This document shows positions 7,862 through 17,024 of a stretch of DNA of 64,000 nucleotides, in pieces. Source of the DNA: Pedobacter indicus (GTDB taxonomy: Bacteria > Bacteroidota > Bacteroidia > Sphingobacteriales > Sphingobacteriaceae). Location of the stretch: NCBI RefSeq assembly GCF_003449035.1, contig NZ_QRGB01000001.1:2356001-2420000 (forward strand), written 5' to 3'. How positions within the stretch are numbered: position 1 is the first letter of the stretch; the number at the start of each line of letters is the position of its first letter. Made by a program: the position numbers and the translations under genes. A model generated the notes under the pieces. That model saw nothing but the letters and a program-made list of their open reading frames with translations. It searched no databases and was not told where the DNA came from.

Positions 7862-9973
7862 ATGAGTGAAACAAATTTAGTTGAATTGAACGTCACGGGG
7901 ATGCATTGTAATAACTGTGCACTCTCCGTCCATAAAATATTGGAGAAAAAGGGCCTAAAGGATATACATGTTGATTTTGCAAATGAAGAAGTCAAGTTTT
8001 CGAACGCAGAGGACATGAATCTGCCCGGAATTATTAAGGATATTGAAGGTCTTGGGTTTAAAGTATATGAACATGAAGAAGTTCCCCGAGAACGTTTTTT
8101 TGATAAAGTAGAAAATAAATTCTTCTTTAGCCTGATTTTTACTATCCCCTTATTTTCTCATATGTTTTTGCCATTCAGTTGGCTGCATAACCCTTATGTG
8201 CAATTGGCACTTTGTGTACCGGTTTTTATCTTGGGACTGACCTATTTTGGAAAAAGTGCGTTTAACTCATTACGCGGCGGTGTGCCCAATATGGATGTTC
8301 TGATCTTTATTGGATTTACGTCCGCTTTTATCTATAGTTTGACCGGCACTATTCTAAATTTGGGACCTGATTACATGTTCTACGAAACCACGGCAGTTAT
8401 TATTACGCTGGTTTTACTTGGAAATGTTTTTGAAAAACGATCTGTATCACAAACGACTTCAGCGATCAAAGATTTGCTAAAATATCAACAGGTGAAAGCA
8501 GTGCGTCTGAATGGTGATCAACAAGAAATAATTGATTCACGGTCAATTAAAAGTGGCGATATCCTATTAGTTAATACCGGGGAAAAAATACCTGCCGACG
8601 GTGATGTTATCTGGGGCAGTGCATCGGTTAATGAATCTCTGCTAACCGGAGAAAGCGTTCCGGTGGAAAAGAACAAATACGATTCGGTAATCGGGGGAAC
8701 GATTGTTGAACAAGGTAGTATTAAGATTTCCGCGACAAAAGTGGGCAAACATTCTGTACTTTCACAGATCATCGAGATCATGAAACGAGCACAGAGTTCG
8801 AAGCCGCCCATCCAACGTTTGGGCGATCGGGTAGCAGCAATTTTTGTCCCGGTTGTGGTTAGTATCGCTCTGCTGACTTTTATCCTGTCTTACTTCGTGT
8901 TTGATATTCGGCTAGGCGAATCAATTATGCGGTCGATTGCAGTATTGGTTATATCATGTCCCTGTGCAATGGGCCTCGCAACACCAACGGCAGTGATGGT
9001 CGGACTGGGGCGAGGTGCTAAAAAAGGTGTTCTGATTAAAGGGGGAGCAACAGTGGAAGAAATGGCAAATCTTCAATATATGGTATTCGACAAAACCGGT
9101 ACATTAACCACTGGCGATTTTGCCGTTCGGGATATACAGGTTGTGGATATGGAAATTGAGGAAGCAAGGGCGTTGGTGAGCACACTTGAATCCTATTCAA
9201 ATCACCCGATCGCGAAATCACTCATTTCTGCGTTTCAAAATGATAACATAAAGAATAGAATTATTCTAACGGAAGTAAATGAAATAAAGGGAATGGGTAT
9301 CAAAGCGGTTGATAGTGAACATAACCGTTATGAAATCGGTTCAAAAAAAATCTTAACGGACAAAAAGTTAACTGATAGCCGGCAGTATGATGTCTTCCTG
9401 AAGAAAAATGACAAACTGGTTTGTAAGATTGCGATTGAGGATGAGCTGAAAGCTGAAGCTAAAAACTTGATAGATCTCCTTAAAGAAAGGAAAATTACGC
9501 CTGTGCTACTGAGCGGCGATCGAAAGGAGAAATGTGAATCAGTTGCCAAGAAGTTGGGTATTGACCAGGTTTATTCAGAGAAACTCCCTGAAGAGAAGTT
9601 AGAAATTATTGACTCCTTTAAACGAAAAGGTACCACAGCGATGGTGGGCGATGGTATTAACGATGCACCTGCTTTGACAACTGCTGACGTCGGTATTTCT
9701 TTGGGGAACGCCAGTCAGGTAGCTATCCAATCAGCAAAAGTAATTTTGCTTAATAATGATCTTAATTCGGTTATCACACTCTTAAAAGTGGGTAAACATA
9801 CGCTGATCACTATCAAGCAAAATCTATTTTGGGCATTCTTCTATAACATCTTTGCCATTCCGTTAGCAGCATTAGGATATTTAGGTCCGATGCTTGCCGC
9901 CTTGGCGATGGCTTGCTCCGATGTTGTTGTAATCGGAAATTCCTTGAGGCTAAAAATCAAAAAATTAGATTAG
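7862..9973 (+). CDS. copA: Copper-translocating P1B-type ATPase
   Basis: 703 residues, a membrane pump that exports Cu(I) from the cytoplasm. It has one N-terminal heavy-metal-associated domain with GMHCNNC (Cys16, Cys19), then transmembrane helices, the actuator loop with LTGES, the ion-binding CPC triad (Cys366-Pro-Cys368), the phosphorylated Asp410 in DKTGTLT, the SNHPIAKS HP locus of P1B pumps and the MVGDGINDAP hinge motif. CPC plus a CxxC HMA domain is typical of Cu(I) or Ag(I) pumps rather than Zn/Cd pumps. A TAAATTTG promoter element lies just upstream. The C-terminal SLRLKIKKLD is typical of the Bacteroidota members. Confidence 0.94.
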   Translation: MSETNLVELNVTGMHCNNCALSVHKILEKKGLKDIHVDFANEEVKFSNAEDMNLPGIIKDIEGLGFKVYEHEEVPRERFFDKVENKFFFSLIFTIPLFSHMFLPFSWLHNPYVQLALCVPVFILGLTYFGKSAFNSLRGGVPNMDVLIFIGFTSAFIYSLTGTILNLGPDYMFYETTAVIITLVLLGNVFEKRSVSQTTSAIKDLLKYQQVKAVRLNGDQQEIIDSRSIKSGDILLVNTGEKIPADGDVIWGSASVNESLLTGESVPVEKNKYDSVIGGTIVEQGSIKISATKVGKHSVLSQIIEIMKRAQSSKPPIQRLGDRVAAIFVPVVVSIALLTFILSYFVFDIRLGESIMRSIAVLVISCPCAMGLATPTAVMVGLGRGAKKGVLIKGGATVEEMANLQYMVFDKTGTLTTGDFAVRDIQVVDMEIEEARALVSTLESYSNHPIAKSLISAFQNDNIKNRIILTEVNEIKGMGIKAVDSEHNRYEIGSKKILTDKKLTDSRQYDVFLKKNDKLVCKIAIEDELKAEAKNLIDLLKERKITPVLLSGDRKEKCESVAKKLGIDQVYSEKLPEEKLEIIDSFKRKGTTAMVGDGINDAPALTTADVGISLGNASQVAIQSAKVILLNNDLNSVITLLKVGKHTLITIKQNLFWAFFYNIFAIPLAALGYLGPMLAALAMACSDVVVIGNSLRLKIKKLD

Positions 9974-9990
9974 CCGATCAAGAAACGTGG

Positions 9991-10560
9991 TTAAGCCCAT
10001 GCTTTATCTCCCTTTTTATAGGGGTAGTTACCATCATAGCGTCCGGGGATCGGGTTGTAGCGCAAGGCTTTGGTTGCCCCCAACTCTGATGTGAAAAAGC
10101 CAAGCAAGGTTAATTGCTTTATCATCCGGAAATAATGATTTGGTTCTTCCGCCTCCTTGGCGCTATGATATTCATTTTGCTCGGCATCCAACTCGACTAG
10201 CAATGCAGTACGTTCTTCAAGACTAAGCTGTTGAAAATTCTTTTTGTATTTTTTATTTGCTGACTCTTCCAATTTGCCCAAGCCTTCTACAAAGATTTTC
10301 TGATCCTCTTCTGTGTAACAGTCACGTACCATAACGGGCATAAACTCCCCTACTCCTGCTTCTTTTGCTCCGGGCGAGCTCGTAGGCGGAAGGATCGTAT
10401 CGGCGATATCACCTAGAAGATTAATCCGATCTTCCTCAAATAAACCAGCTACATCATCAGTTGAAGCTGGTCGGGTACAACCTTCTAAAAATAATTGACC
10501 ACCGATGATGGTACCGCCAAAGATCCATGCGACTCTATTGATTGCTTCTCTTCTGTTCAT
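9991..10560 (-). CDS. Gluconate 2-dehydrogenase subunit 3 family protein (small subunit of a GMC sugar dehydrogenase)
   Basis: 189 residues. The N-terminus has a Tat-type signal (NRREAINRVAW) followed by a lipobox-like LEGC, so it is probably a Tat-exported lipoprotein. In known membrane sugar dehydrogenases of this type, the small subunit carries the signal peptide and 'hitch-hikes' the signal-less, FAD-loaded catalytic GMC subunit across the inner membrane. The partner GMC gene lies directly upstream, 17 bases away. The rest of the protein is helical, with conserved ILPPTSSPGAKEAGVGEF (residues about 57-74). It is the last gene of the minus-strand sugar-oxidation operon and converges on copA, 17 bases away. 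Confidence 0.88.
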   Translation of the reverse strand: MNRREAINRVAWIFGGTIIGGQLFLEGCTRPASTDDVAGLFEEDRINLLGDIADTILPPTSSPGAKEAGVGEFMPVMVRDCYTEEDQKIFVEGLGKLEESANKKYKKNFQQLSLEERTALLVELDAEQNEYHSAKEAEEPNHYFRMIKQLTLLGFFTSELGATKALRYNPIPGRYDGNYPYKKGDKAWA

Positions 10561-10577
10561 GTCTTTGTATTAAAAAA

Positions 10578-12257
10578 TTAAAGGTTTTGTTTTTTCAACT
10601 CACTTACAGCATAGTCAACCGCACGGGCTGTTAAGGCCATATAAGTAAGTGATGGGTTAACTGCTGCCGCCGACGTCATACAAGCACCGTCAGTAACAAA
10701 TACGTTTAGTGCATCCCACACTTGGTTATGCTTGTTTAAAACCGACGTTTTAGGATCATGTCCCATTCGGGCAGTCCCCATTTCGTGGATTCCCTGACCG
10801 AATGCGTAACCTGAATCCCAAGTGTTCACGTCAACAGCACCCGCACTTTCGAGCATTTCTTTTGCTTCTGCGGTCATGTCTTTCCGCATTTTCAGCTCAT
10901 TTTCTTTCAGTTCGCAGTCCATCGCTAAAACAGGAAGTCCCCATTTGTCTTTTTTCTCTTTGTCTAGCGTGATCTTGTTACTATGATCTGGTAAAATCTC
11001 ACCGAAAGCGGTGATGCCGATCGACCAGTCGCCCGGTTCGCTCAATGCATCTTTAAACTCTCCACCTATATTTAACTCAGCGATGTTTCTGGACCAACCT
11101 GATCTGCTGGCAGATCCCTGGTATCCAAAACCTCTTAAATAATCACGTTTATCGTCTCCTACGTTTTGAAAACGGGGGATATAAATACCGTTCGGTCGGG
11201 ATCCATAATAATATTTGTCTTCATAGCCTTCGATACGGCCGCTTGCTCCCAGACGGAAATGATGATCCATTACATTGTGCCCCAATTCGCCACTACTGCT
11301 ACCTAAGCCGCCCTCCCATACATCGGTTGCGGAATTCATCAGTACCCAGGCTGAATTAAACGCAGAAGCGCAAACAAAGACTACTTTCGCATTGAAGGTA
11401 TAGGTCTGATTTGTTTCAGCATCAATAATTTCTACACCGGTCGCTTTTTTTGTGTCCTTATCGTACAATATTTGGGTCACGATAGAGAAAGGACGAACGG
11501 TCAGATTTCCAGTTTTTGCCGCAGCTGGTAATGTCGCTGAATTCGAGCTGAAATAGCCTCCAAAATTACATCCTAACCAACATTTGTTTTGGTACTGACA
11601 ATTGGTACGGTCATGATGTGGCACGGTGATGTTCGCTACACGACCAATAATCATATGTCTTTGGTTCTTGTAGTGTTCTTTTATCCGCGCAGATACATGC
11701 TTTTCGACCACGTTCATTTCCATCGGAGGCATGAAGTCGCCGTCAGGCAATACTGACAAGCCATCTTTATTCCCACTGATTCCTGCAAATTTTTCCGCAT
11801 AACTATACCATGGTGCGATATCTTTATAACGTAATGGCCAGTCGATTGCGATACCATCTTTGGCGTTTCCTTCAAAGTCAAGATCACTCCATCGGTAGCT
11901 TTGGCGCCCCCATGTTAAAGAACGCCCTCCTACCTGATAACCACGGTACCAGTCGAATCGCTTAACTTCTGTATACGGACTTTCTTGTTCATTTACCCAA
12001 AATTTAAGATTCTTCTCATTAAGAGGGTAATCTCTTTTTAAAACAGGGTAATTTTCAATCATTTCTTGGGTACGGCCTCCACGATGTGGAAACTCCCATG
12101 GGTCTTTGGTGTTGTTTTGGTAATCTTTAATGTGTTCAACATTCCACCCTCTTTCCAATACAATCGTTTTTAATCCTTTCTCAGTTAATTCCTTGGCAGC
12201 CCATCCGCCGCTGATTCCGGATCCGATTACGATTGCATCATAAGTGTTCTCTGCCAT
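10578..12257 (-). CDS. GMC family FAD-dependent sugar dehydrogenase, catalytic subunit
   Basis: 559 residues. The N-terminal FAD-binding motif is GSGISGGWAAKELTEKG (about residues 12-28). There is no signal peptide, consistent with export together with the Tat small subunit encoded next to it. GGRSLTWGRQSYRWSD near residue 111 and the C-terminal HEMGTARMGHDPKTSVLN (substrate/flavin His region) followed by NPSLTYMALTARA are conserved in the glucoside/gluconate dehydrogenase branch of GMC enzymes. A Cys cluster NCQYQNKCWLGC (about residues 219-230) is present as in this branch. Glucoside 3-dehydrogenases of soil bacteria have this two-subunit design and pass electrons to cytochrome c or quinone. 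The neighbouring Gfo/Idh/MocA and TIM-barrel genes support a 3-keto-sugar role, which remains an inference. Confidence 0.9.
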   Translation of the reverse strand: MAENTYDAIVIGSGISGGWAAKELTEKGLKTIVLERGWNVEHIKDYQNNTKDPWEFPHRGGRTQEMIENYPVLKRDYPLNEKNLKFWVNEQESPYTEVKRFDWYRGYQVGGRSLTWGRQSYRWSDLDFEGNAKDGIAIDWPLRYKDIAPWYSYAEKFAGISGNKDGLSVLPDGDFMPPMEMNVVEKHVSARIKEHYKNQRHMIIGRVANITVPHHDRTNCQYQNKCWLGCNFGGYFSSNSATLPAAAKTGNLTVRPFSIVTQILYDKDTKKATGVEIIDAETNQTYTFNAKVVFVCASAFNSAWVLMNSATDVWEGGLGSSSGELGHNVMDHHFRLGASGRIEGYEDKYYYGSRPNGIYIPRFQNVGDDKRDYLRGFGYQGSASRSGWSRNIAELNIGGEFKDALSEPGDWSIGITAFGEILPDHSNKITLDKEKKDKWGLPVLAMDCELKENELKMRKDMTAEAKEMLESAGAVDVNTWDSGYAFGQGIHEMGTARMGHDPKTSVLNKHNQVWDALNVFVTDGACMTSAAAVNPSLTYMALTARAVDYAVSELKKQNL

Positions 12258-12315
12258 AATCTTGTTTATTTTGTTTTTTGTTTTGTATTATATAGTAGCA
12301 TCCGCTACGCAAGCA

Positions 12316-13545
12316 TTACTGCTCGAGTACCGGAGCTTCTGTTTTTTCATTTCTAAAGGAGATCAGGAAGATCAGGAACACGGCACCGGCTATAGCAGCT
12401 GGAATTAGCCATACGCTGTGCCAAAACTCAGCGGTAGCCAGACCTTGGTAATGTTCGCTAACGACCCCTGCTACCTGAAAGCCAATCAGCTGTCCGATAC
12501 CATAGGTAGCAAGTGTAATCAGACCTTGAGCCGAGCTTTTATACTTTTCGCCAGCTTTAGAATCAGTATAGATTTGTCCAGATACAAAGAAAAAGTCATA
12601 GCACACACCGTGAAGTGCGATACCAATAATTAACATGTAGGACAGTTCGTTTACATTTCCATAAGCAAATAGCACATAGCGGATCACCCATGCTAACATA
12701 CCTATTAAAATTGTCTTCTTAAATCCGAATTTTGTGAAGAACAGAGGTAACAATAATAAAAATAACGCTTCAGAAATTTGACCTATCGTCATTTTCCCGG
12801 TAGGGTTTTCCATCCCGATTTCATTTAGAAATAAGTTCGCATTTTGATAATAAAAAGCAAGTGGGATACAAATTAATATAGACGAAATAAAAAATATAAG
12901 AAAATTTCGATCCTTTAGGAGTTTCATCGCATCCAGACCTAAAATTTCCGAAATTGTGCTTTTTTCCTCCGAGTTCTTTTTGATAGGGGGTGTTTTAGGT
13001 AATATAAAACTGAAAAGCCCCAAGATTAGGGAACCAACTCCAGCCATAAGGAATGTGTATTTTAATGCTCCCGGTTGTGAATCCCATTGGAAAATATAGC
13101 TGATCGCCAAACCAGCAGCAATCCAACCAATTGTACCCCATACCCGTATCGCGGAAAAGTTTTTTTCTGGATTATCCATTTGACGGAACGAGATGGAGTT
13201 TACCAATGCCAGGGTTGGCATGTAGATAATCATATAACCCAAAGCATAAGGAAAAAAGACAGACACATCAGGCGCTGTATACATTTGATACATTAATATA
13301 GCACCAACGATGTGCAATACACCTAATATACGCTCGGCATTAAAATACCTGTCAGCGATGAGTCCGATGATAAATGGAGCAATGATTGCCCCCCAAGATT
13401 GTGTCGAAAAAACGTTTGCGGTTTCCGGTCCTGATGCCTGTAGATTTTGACTTAAGAATGTTCCCAGTGTTACAAACCAGCCTCCCCAAACAAAAAATTC
13501 GAGGAACATCATGAATGACAGTTTAAAGCGTATGCCAGCGTTCAT
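12316..13545 (-). CDS. MFS permease, nucleoside:H+ symporter (NupG-like) family
   Basis: 409 residues with about twelve membrane helices. The N-terminal KLSFMMFLEFFVWGGWFVTLGTFL segment and the cytoplasmic R(Y/F)FNAER loop belong to the NupG/XapB-like branch of the major facilitator superfamily. In Bacteroidota, members of this family often sit inside sugar-oxidation gene clusters rather than with nucleoside genes, so the substrate here may be an oxidised sugar or glycoside. It lies between the TIM-barrel isomerase gene (128 bases upstream) and the GMC gene (58 bases downstream) on the same strand, and is probably co-transcribed. Confidence 0.85.
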   Translation of the reverse strand: MNAGIRFKLSFMMFLEFFVWGGWFVTLGTFLSQNLQASGPETANVFSTQSWGAIIAPFIIGLIADRYFNAERILGVLHIVGAILMYQMYTAPDVSVFFPYALGYMIIYMPTLALVNSISFRQMDNPEKNFSAIRVWGTIGWIAAGLAISYIFQWDSQPGALKYTFLMAGVGSLILGLFSFILPKTPPIKKNSEEKSTISEILGLDAMKLLKDRNFLIFFISSILICIPLAFYYQNANLFLNEIGMENPTGKMTIGQISEALFLLLLPLFFTKFGFKKTILIGMLAWVIRYVLFAYGNVNELSYMLIIGIALHGVCYDFFFVSGQIYTDSKAGEKYKSSAQGLITLATYGIGQLIGFQVAGVVSEHYQGLATAEFWHSVWLIPAAIAGAVFLIFLISFRNEKTEAPVLEQ

Positions 13546-13673
13546 ATTATCTTTTTGGTTAAATGTTAAATATATTAAGTGATCGTTTTTTGCTCTTTAG
13601 AATAAACGCGCATTAAATGTAAGTGATTATTTTATGAAAACCTATAGTCTCAGTTTATTTGTAGCGTGAAGCG

Positions 13674-14597
13674 TTAGAAATTATCGATTTCCCGATAGGC
13701 CTCAATAAGTTTGAGTTCACCTTCTTTTCCTGAACCTGCTAGTCCGTGTTCCATACCCATAATCCCCTTGAAACCTTTATCATAGAGGTGCTTCATAGCA
13801 TTCTTATAATTAATCTCACCAGTTCCTGGCTCCTTCCTTCCCGGATTGTCACCGATTTGAAAATAGGCAATTTCATCCCAGCAACGATCGATTGTTTTTA
13901 ATAAATCCCCTTCGTTCCTCTGCATATGGTAGAAATCATATAGAATTTTACATGATGGACTATCTACTGCTTTGCAAACTAAGTAGGTTTCATTAGTTTT
14001 TTGAAGTAATAGATCAGGTGTATCACTAAGTGTTTCAATCACCATAACCAGCCCTTCTGGTTCAAATATCTCTGCAGCATAGCGCAGACTATTGATCACA
14101 TTAGAGGTTTGAATTCCCAAGGGTTGCGAACGGTCAAAAAATCCGGGTACGACTGTCAGCCATTTTGCGTTACACCGTTTCGCAGCTTCAACACATTGGT
14201 GGCAGGTTTTTATAAAATTGTCGTGAAACTCTTGCTTTCCGGTAGTCAATGAGGTTTTCCAGTTATCTCCGCCATCTACAACGAATACCCCCATGGTCAT
14301 ACCTAATTTAGCGAGTTTATTGCCAATAGCTTCCTGCTCCTCTACCGACCTTTTGAGATAGCCGTTGTCTTCGATAGCACGGAAGCCTTGATCGTACATA
14401 AACTGTATTTGATCAACAAAGGATTTCCCGGCATGGTTTTGAAACTGACCTTGATGAGGTGCATAATTCATTTTGAAAGGTTGGTTGTTTTGAGTCGTCG
14501 ATTTTTTCCGCTCTGACCCAAATGCGGGGATACCCGATCCGGAAACTACGGCGCCTGCCGCCAGTATACTGTTCTGAATAAATTTTCCTCTCTTCAT
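13674..14597 (-). CDS. Secreted TIM-barrel sugar isomerase/epimerase-like protein (hydroxypyruvate isomerase family)
   Basis: 307 residues. The N-terminus MKRGKFIQNSILAAGAVVSG is an export signal of the Tat-like 'KRxxFI' type with only one Arg, so Sec or Tat export is uncertain. The body is a xylose-isomerase-like TIM barrel: VVDGGDNWKTS, VVPGFFD, VIETLSD (metal-binding Glu), LYDFYHMQRNEGD (metal ligands) and QIGDNPGRKEPGTGEINY. These fit the hydroxypyruvate isomerase family. Exported relatives in Bacteroidota act on 3-keto-glycosides as lyases or hydratases, which would fit the GMC and Gfo/Idh neighbours. Twelve to sixteen-base gaps link it to ApbE, pointing to one operon. Confidence 0.82.
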   Translation of the reverse strand: MKRGKFIQNSILAAGAVVSGSGIPAFGSERKKSTTQNNQPFKMNYAPHQGQFQNHAGKSFVDQIQFMYDQGFRAIEDNGYLKRSVEEQEAIGNKLAKLGMTMGVFVVDGGDNWKTSLTTGKQEFHDNFIKTCHQCVEAAKRCNAKWLTVVPGFFDRSQPLGIQTSNVINSLRYAAEIFEPEGLVMVIETLSDTPDLLLQKTNETYLVCKAVDSPSCKILYDFYHMQRNEGDLLKTIDRCWDEIAYFQIGDNPGRKEPGTGEINYKNAMKHLYDKGFKGIMGMEHGLAGSGKEGELKLIEAYREIDNF

Positions 14598-14613
14598 AAT
14601 AAATAATTATTGA

Positions 14614-15618
14614 TTAGTTTTTAATGATTGTTTTAAAACCGTTGGTCATAGTATCCAAGACCGTCCCATCTGGCCTTTGATACACGATATACCCATCGAT
14701 TGCCGGCCGCTGTTGAAGGAATTCCATTGCATGTGACATTCCCATAGCCATAACTGCATTGTCATAACCATCAGCGGTAATTGCGTCGTCTGCGAGTATG
14801 GTCACCGAAAGAATATCACTTTCTACGGGAAAGCCCGTTTTGGGATCTAATATGTGGATATATTTTTTACCATCTTTCTCGATAAACTGATTGTAGCCTC
14901 CAGACGTGGTGATTGCTTTATTATTCAGATAGGCTAAGTGTTTAATAGAAACACGCCCGGAGGAATTAACAGGACCCTCTACTCCGATCGTAAATTGTGA
15001 ACCATCAGGTTTACGGCCTTCTGCTTTAATCTCGCCTCCGAGTTCAATAAAGAAGCTACTGATATTCTGACTTTTTAAGAAGTTCGCTAATACGTCTACC
15101 GTATATCCTTGAGCAATGCCGTTAACATTGATGGATACATCGGGATGTTTTTTTTTCAGACGCTTGCCTTTGATTGCTATTTTGTCCATGCCAACCAGAG
15201 GGAGTAATTCTGCAATTGTTTCTTTGGATGGCAGTGTCTCTGTTTTCGTAGAAGAAAAACCCCATGCCGATAAAAGCGGTTCGACAGTAACATCGAAAGC
15301 GCCATCTGTATCCTCGTTAATTTTAAAGGCATGCTTCATTACATATAAAAAATGAGAATCTAGTATTACTCCCTTTTTCGAACGATTGATCTCCGATATC
15401 AATGAGTTCGGCCTGTACAGTGACATCGACTGATCGATTACTTCAAGGATGCTATCGATCTGGTATTTAGTAACTTGTTCTTTGTCGTGATAGTATGAAA
15501 TTTGATAGGTAGTTCCTTGAGCTTCTCCCTGAATTTTAAAATTAATTTGCCTTGCGTCCTGAAAAGATAGGACTGCAAGACAAATGATGATTAAGGGTAT
15601 AAACAACAATCGCTTCAC
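14614..15618 (-). CDS. apbE: FAD:protein FMN transferase
   Basis: 334 residues with an N-terminal hydrophobic export signal. ApbE attaches FMN from FAD to a Thr/Ser of target flavoproteins on the outer side of the inner membrane. Visible conserved parts are GTTYQISYY, the MSLYRPNSLISEINR segment, INVNGIAQGYTVD, ELGGEIKAEG, ITTSGGYNQF and IHILDPKTGFPV followed by ADDAITADGYDNAVMAMG with the Mg-binding Asp/Thr positions. It lies between the Gfo/Idh gene (12 bases upstream) and the isomerase gene (16 bases downstream). No obvious FMN-acceptor protein is encoded in the window, so its client is elsewhere or unrecognised. Confidence 0.93.
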   Translation of the reverse strand: MKRLLFIPLIIICLAVLSFQDARQINFKIQGEAQGTTYQISYYHDKEQVTKYQIDSILEVIDQSMSLYRPNSLISEINRSKKGVILDSHFLYVMKHAFKINEDTDGAFDVTVEPLLSAWGFSSTKTETLPSKETIAELLPLVGMDKIAIKGKRLKKKHPDVSINVNGIAQGYTVDVLANFLKSQNISSFFIELGGEIKAEGRKPDGSQFTIGVEGPVNSSGRVSIKHLAYLNNKAITTSGGYNQFIEKDGKKYIHILDPKTGFPVESDILSVTILADDAITADGYDNAVMAMGMSHAMEFLQQRPAIDGYIVYQRPDGTVLDTMTNGFKTIIKN

Positions 15619-15630
15619 ATAGATCGTTCT

Positions 15631-16935
15631 TTAGATAACTTTTGTTTTTCCTGGCTGAGCGTAAGGATAAAGGCCGTTTTCGTCTGGAAGGACTTTCGGT
15701 AGTGCATCCCAGCTGAATTGATCTGGCATCAGGCTAATGTCAGATGCTAATGCTTCGTCCCATTTTAAAACTTTTCCTGAATAGGTAGCTAAACGCCCAA
15801 TGATACCAGTGAATGTGCTTATCGCTCCATATTCACCATCTTGAAATTTGAACTCCCCTTTGGCGATAGCTTCAAAAAGTTCATCGTGTTCCGTTTGATA
15901 GGGGTTTCTGTTATTCTTTGTAGGATGACTGAATAGTTCTTTGCCATTATTGTCCCACAAGATACCGCTATTATTTGCTGATAGATAAACTTTACCCCCC
16001 GTAGCCTGAAATGTCTCGTCTACACGGTTTGATGTTCCTTCAAAATGGCGGCTTTGACTATAAATAACAGCTCCATCTTCATAGGTAAACTCTACAGCGT
16101 GGTTGTCATAAATTTCACCATAATCCTTGCCAGTACGCCATGCGCGACTCCCAGTTCCCTGAACAGAAACTGGATGACCACCTAGAACCCAATTGGCAAC
16201 ATCAAGCTGGTGTACATGTTGTTCAACAATATGATCACCACAAAGCCAATTGAAATAATACCAATTGCGCATTTGGTATTCCATTTCTGTCTGACCTTCT
16301 TCGCGAGGCTTTACCCATACCCCACCACTATTCCAATATACTTGTCCTGAATGAACTTTCCCGATATCACCTGCGTGAATTCGCTGGATTGTTTCTCTGT
16401 AGTTATCTTGATAGCGGCGCTGTAAACCAACGACAACGTTAAGTTTCTTTTTCTTCGCTTCTTCGGCAGCAGCTAATACTTTTCTAATTCCGGGCGCATC
16501 AACCGCCACAGGTTTTTCTATAAAGGCATGCTTTCCCTGTTTAATTGCTTCTTCAAAATGAATTGGTCGGAATCCTGGAGGAGTCACCAAGAGTACCACG
16601 TCAGCCAAGGGTATGGCCTGCTTGTAGCCATCGAAACCCACAAATTGACGATCTTCCGGAACGTCAACTTTATCAGCAAACTTTTGCTTCAAGATTTTAT
16701 AGCTACTGTCAAGACGATCTTGAAAAGCATCAGCCATCGCTACTAATTTAAGATTCTGCTTTGTACTTAAAGCCTGCACCGCCGCCCCGGTTCCCCGGTT
16801 ACCACAGCCGATTAGAGCAATTTTAATGGTATCGTCGTTTGATGCAAATGCACTGGACAATGGCGCTGTTCCGATGGCTGTAGCGCCAGCTATAACAGTT
16901 GAAGACTTTAAAAAGCTACGTCGATCTTGTTTCAT
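15631..16935 (-). CDS. Tat-exported Gfo/Idh/MocA family oxidoreductase
   Basis: 434 residues. A twin-arginine signal (DRRSFLKSSTVIAGA) directs a folded, NAD(P)-loaded protein to the periplasm. The Rossmann motif is ALIGCGNRGTGAA (about residues 38-50), and the EKPVAVD motif of the family is at about residue 140. HIVEQHVHQLDVANW carries the conserved active-site His region. Family members oxidise or reduce sugar hydroxyls; exported ones with tightly bound NAD can work as GH109-like hydrolases or as 3-keto-sugar oxidoreductases. The neighbouring GMC dehydrogenase and isomerase-like enzyme support a keto-sugar pathway, as an inference. Confidence 0.9.
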   Translation of the reverse strand: MKQDRRSFLKSSTVIAGATAIGTAPLSSAFASNDDTIKIALIGCGNRGTGAAVQALSTKQNLKLVAMADAFQDRLDSSYKILKQKFADKVDVPEDRQFVGFDGYKQAIPLADVVLLVTPPGFRPIHFEEAIKQGKHAFIEKPVAVDAPGIRKVLAAAEEAKKKKLNVVVGLQRRYQDNYRETIQRIHAGDIGKVHSGQVYWNSGGVWVKPREEGQTEMEYQMRNWYYFNWLCGDHIVEQHVHQLDVANWVLGGHPVSVQGTGSRAWRTGKDYGEIYDNHAVEFTYEDGAVIYSQSRHFEGTSNRVDETFQATGGKVYLSANNSGILWDNNGKELFSHPTKNNRNPYQTEHDELFEAIAKGEFKFQDGEYGAISTFTGIIGRLATYSGKVLKWDEALASDISLMPDQFSWDALPKVLPDENGLYPYAQPGKTKVI

Positions 16936-17024
16936 CTTTTAATATTTAGATTTATATAAAGTTAAATTAATTAGTTTCCTCTTGGTAAAACTGTGATGCA
17001 ATCTCATCCACGGAAGCCAAATTG

